NCBI GenBank assembly: GCA_947464515.1
Contig: CANHXF010000098.1
Location: 1 to 6,710, forward strand
Source of the DNA: Flavobacteriales bacterium
Lineage (GTDB): Bacteria; Bacteroidota; Bacteroidia; NS11-12g; UBA955
Direction: 5' to 3'
Length of the DNA stretch: 6,710 nucleotides
The position numbers and the translations under genes were made by a program. Positions 6,081-6,710 of the stretch are shown here, piece after piece (the first letter of the stretch is position 1; each line of letters begins with the position of its first letter). The notes beneath the pieces are model-generated. The model was not told the origin of the DNA, ran no database searches, and was given only the letters and a program-made list of their open reading frames with translations.

Positions 6081-6710
6081 TCAACTTTTCTTGGAAACCA
6101 ACACTATTCTTGGCGAAGTTTTCTCGTCAAAGGCGCCCAAATGATAATCGCCAAATACCGCAATCACCTCTAGCCCCGCCTGGCGATGCAAATTCTCCAA
6201 ATCGTCCTTTGAAAAAACACGAACCTGCTCTTGGAATAAATGTACCGTCTCGCCGTCCCTAACTTCGATATCCTTTACGATGTGATTTTCTGTTTGATGT
6301 TTCCTGGTTTTGAATCGATATCCGCCGCGCTCAACGACATCTTCCACTGGCAACTGCGTCAAAACAGGCGATGAATTCAAATAATCTTGAATTACGAATC
6401 CCCCCGACAAACACGCATCGTGCATATTTTGAAGCACCCGCTCATCCTCCTGCGAATTATCAAAGTAGCCAAAACTGGTAAACAAATTAAATACCGCATG
6501 AAAACCCTGCTGAGGAAAATCCTCGCGCATATCATGACAAACAAATTTCGCTCCATCGCGATTCAACAACTTGGCCTGCTCTATACTGTTTTCGCTCAAG
6601 TCAAACCCTAGCACATCCATGCCCAATTCGGCCAAATGCGCAGCATGTCGTCCCTTACCACAAGCCACATCAATTACCTTTGCACCCGATTCTAAACGCA
6701 AATAACCCAC
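6081..6710 (-). CDS. Class I SAM-dependent methyltransferase, N-terminus outside window
   Basis: The frame is open to the window end. 209 residues are visible and around 40 are probably missing, since homologous methyltransferases carry an N-terminal helix region before motif I. A GTG at the very edge is not taken as the start. From the first visible codon: motif I VIDVACGKGRHA (12-23), which binds S-adenosylmethionine; the acidic residue after strand 2, Asp37 in GFDLSE; HDMRED (59-64), motif II-like; and a post-core strand GGFVIQDY (103-110). The C-terminal part has the pattern QVRVFSKDDLENLHRQAGL (162-180), then GDYHLGAFDEKTSPR (187-201), which I recognise from many unassigned small-molecule or lipid methyltransferases of Bacteroidota. 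The substrate is unknown. It is the upstream partner of the PAP2 phosphatase gene in an apparent operon. Confidence 0.85.
   Translation of the reverse strand: MGYLRLESGAKVIDVACGKGRHAAHLAELGMDVLGFDLSENSIEQAKLLNRDGAKFVCHDMREDFPQQGFHAVFNLFTSFGYFDNSQEDERVLQNMHDACLSGGFVIQDYLNSSPVLTQLPVEDVVERGGYRFKTRKHQTENHIVKDIEVRDGETVHLFQEQVRVFSKDDLENLHRQAGLEVIAVFGDYHLGAFDEKTSPRIVLVSKKS

Overview
The window looks like a chromosomal segment of a member of the Bacteroidota. The support is a lipoprotein with an Omp28-type thioredoxin fold and a short lipobox ending in Ser-Cys, A-rich sequence rather than GGAGG motifs in front of most starts, TAnnTTTG-like motifs upstream of genes, and protein sequences that read as Bacteroidota versions of their families. 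It is gene-dense: eight protein genes, two of them cut by the window edges. No gene-free stretch exceeds 300 bases, and I saw no RNA genes, insertion sequences or CRISPR array.

Left part (1-1917, + strand) is the tail of a sialic-acid (nonulosonic acid) operon. It holds an acylneuraminate cytidylyltransferase missing its N-terminus, a HAD phosphatase with the specificity residues of sugar-acid 9-phosphate phosphatases, and a protein with GT42-sialyltransferase/MptE-like motifs. Read together they give dephosphorylation of a nonulosonate 9-phosphate, activation to the CMP-sugar, and probably transfer to a glycan. A 14-helix MOP-type polysaccharide flippase (1939-3444, - strand) converges on this operon and could export the glycan, though it is transcribed separately.

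Middle part: a 125-base divergent intergenic region separates the flippase from a lipoprotein of the Omp28/thioredoxin type (3570-4511, + strand), whose codon use differs sharply from its neighbours and suggests high expression. A perfect 21-bp inverted repeat (4540-4584) ends this gene and probably also serves the convergent gene on the other side.

Right part (4659-6710, all - strand): a class I SAM methyltransferase cut by the window end, a PAP2-family membrane phosphatase 12 bases after it, and an enoyl-CoA hydratase. These are ordinary household functions. The most notable features of the window are the in-frame, single-stop junction between the cytidylyltransferase and phosphatase genes, which resembles the fused architecture of vertebrate CMP-sialic acid synthetase, and the candidate new sialyltransferase that follows them.
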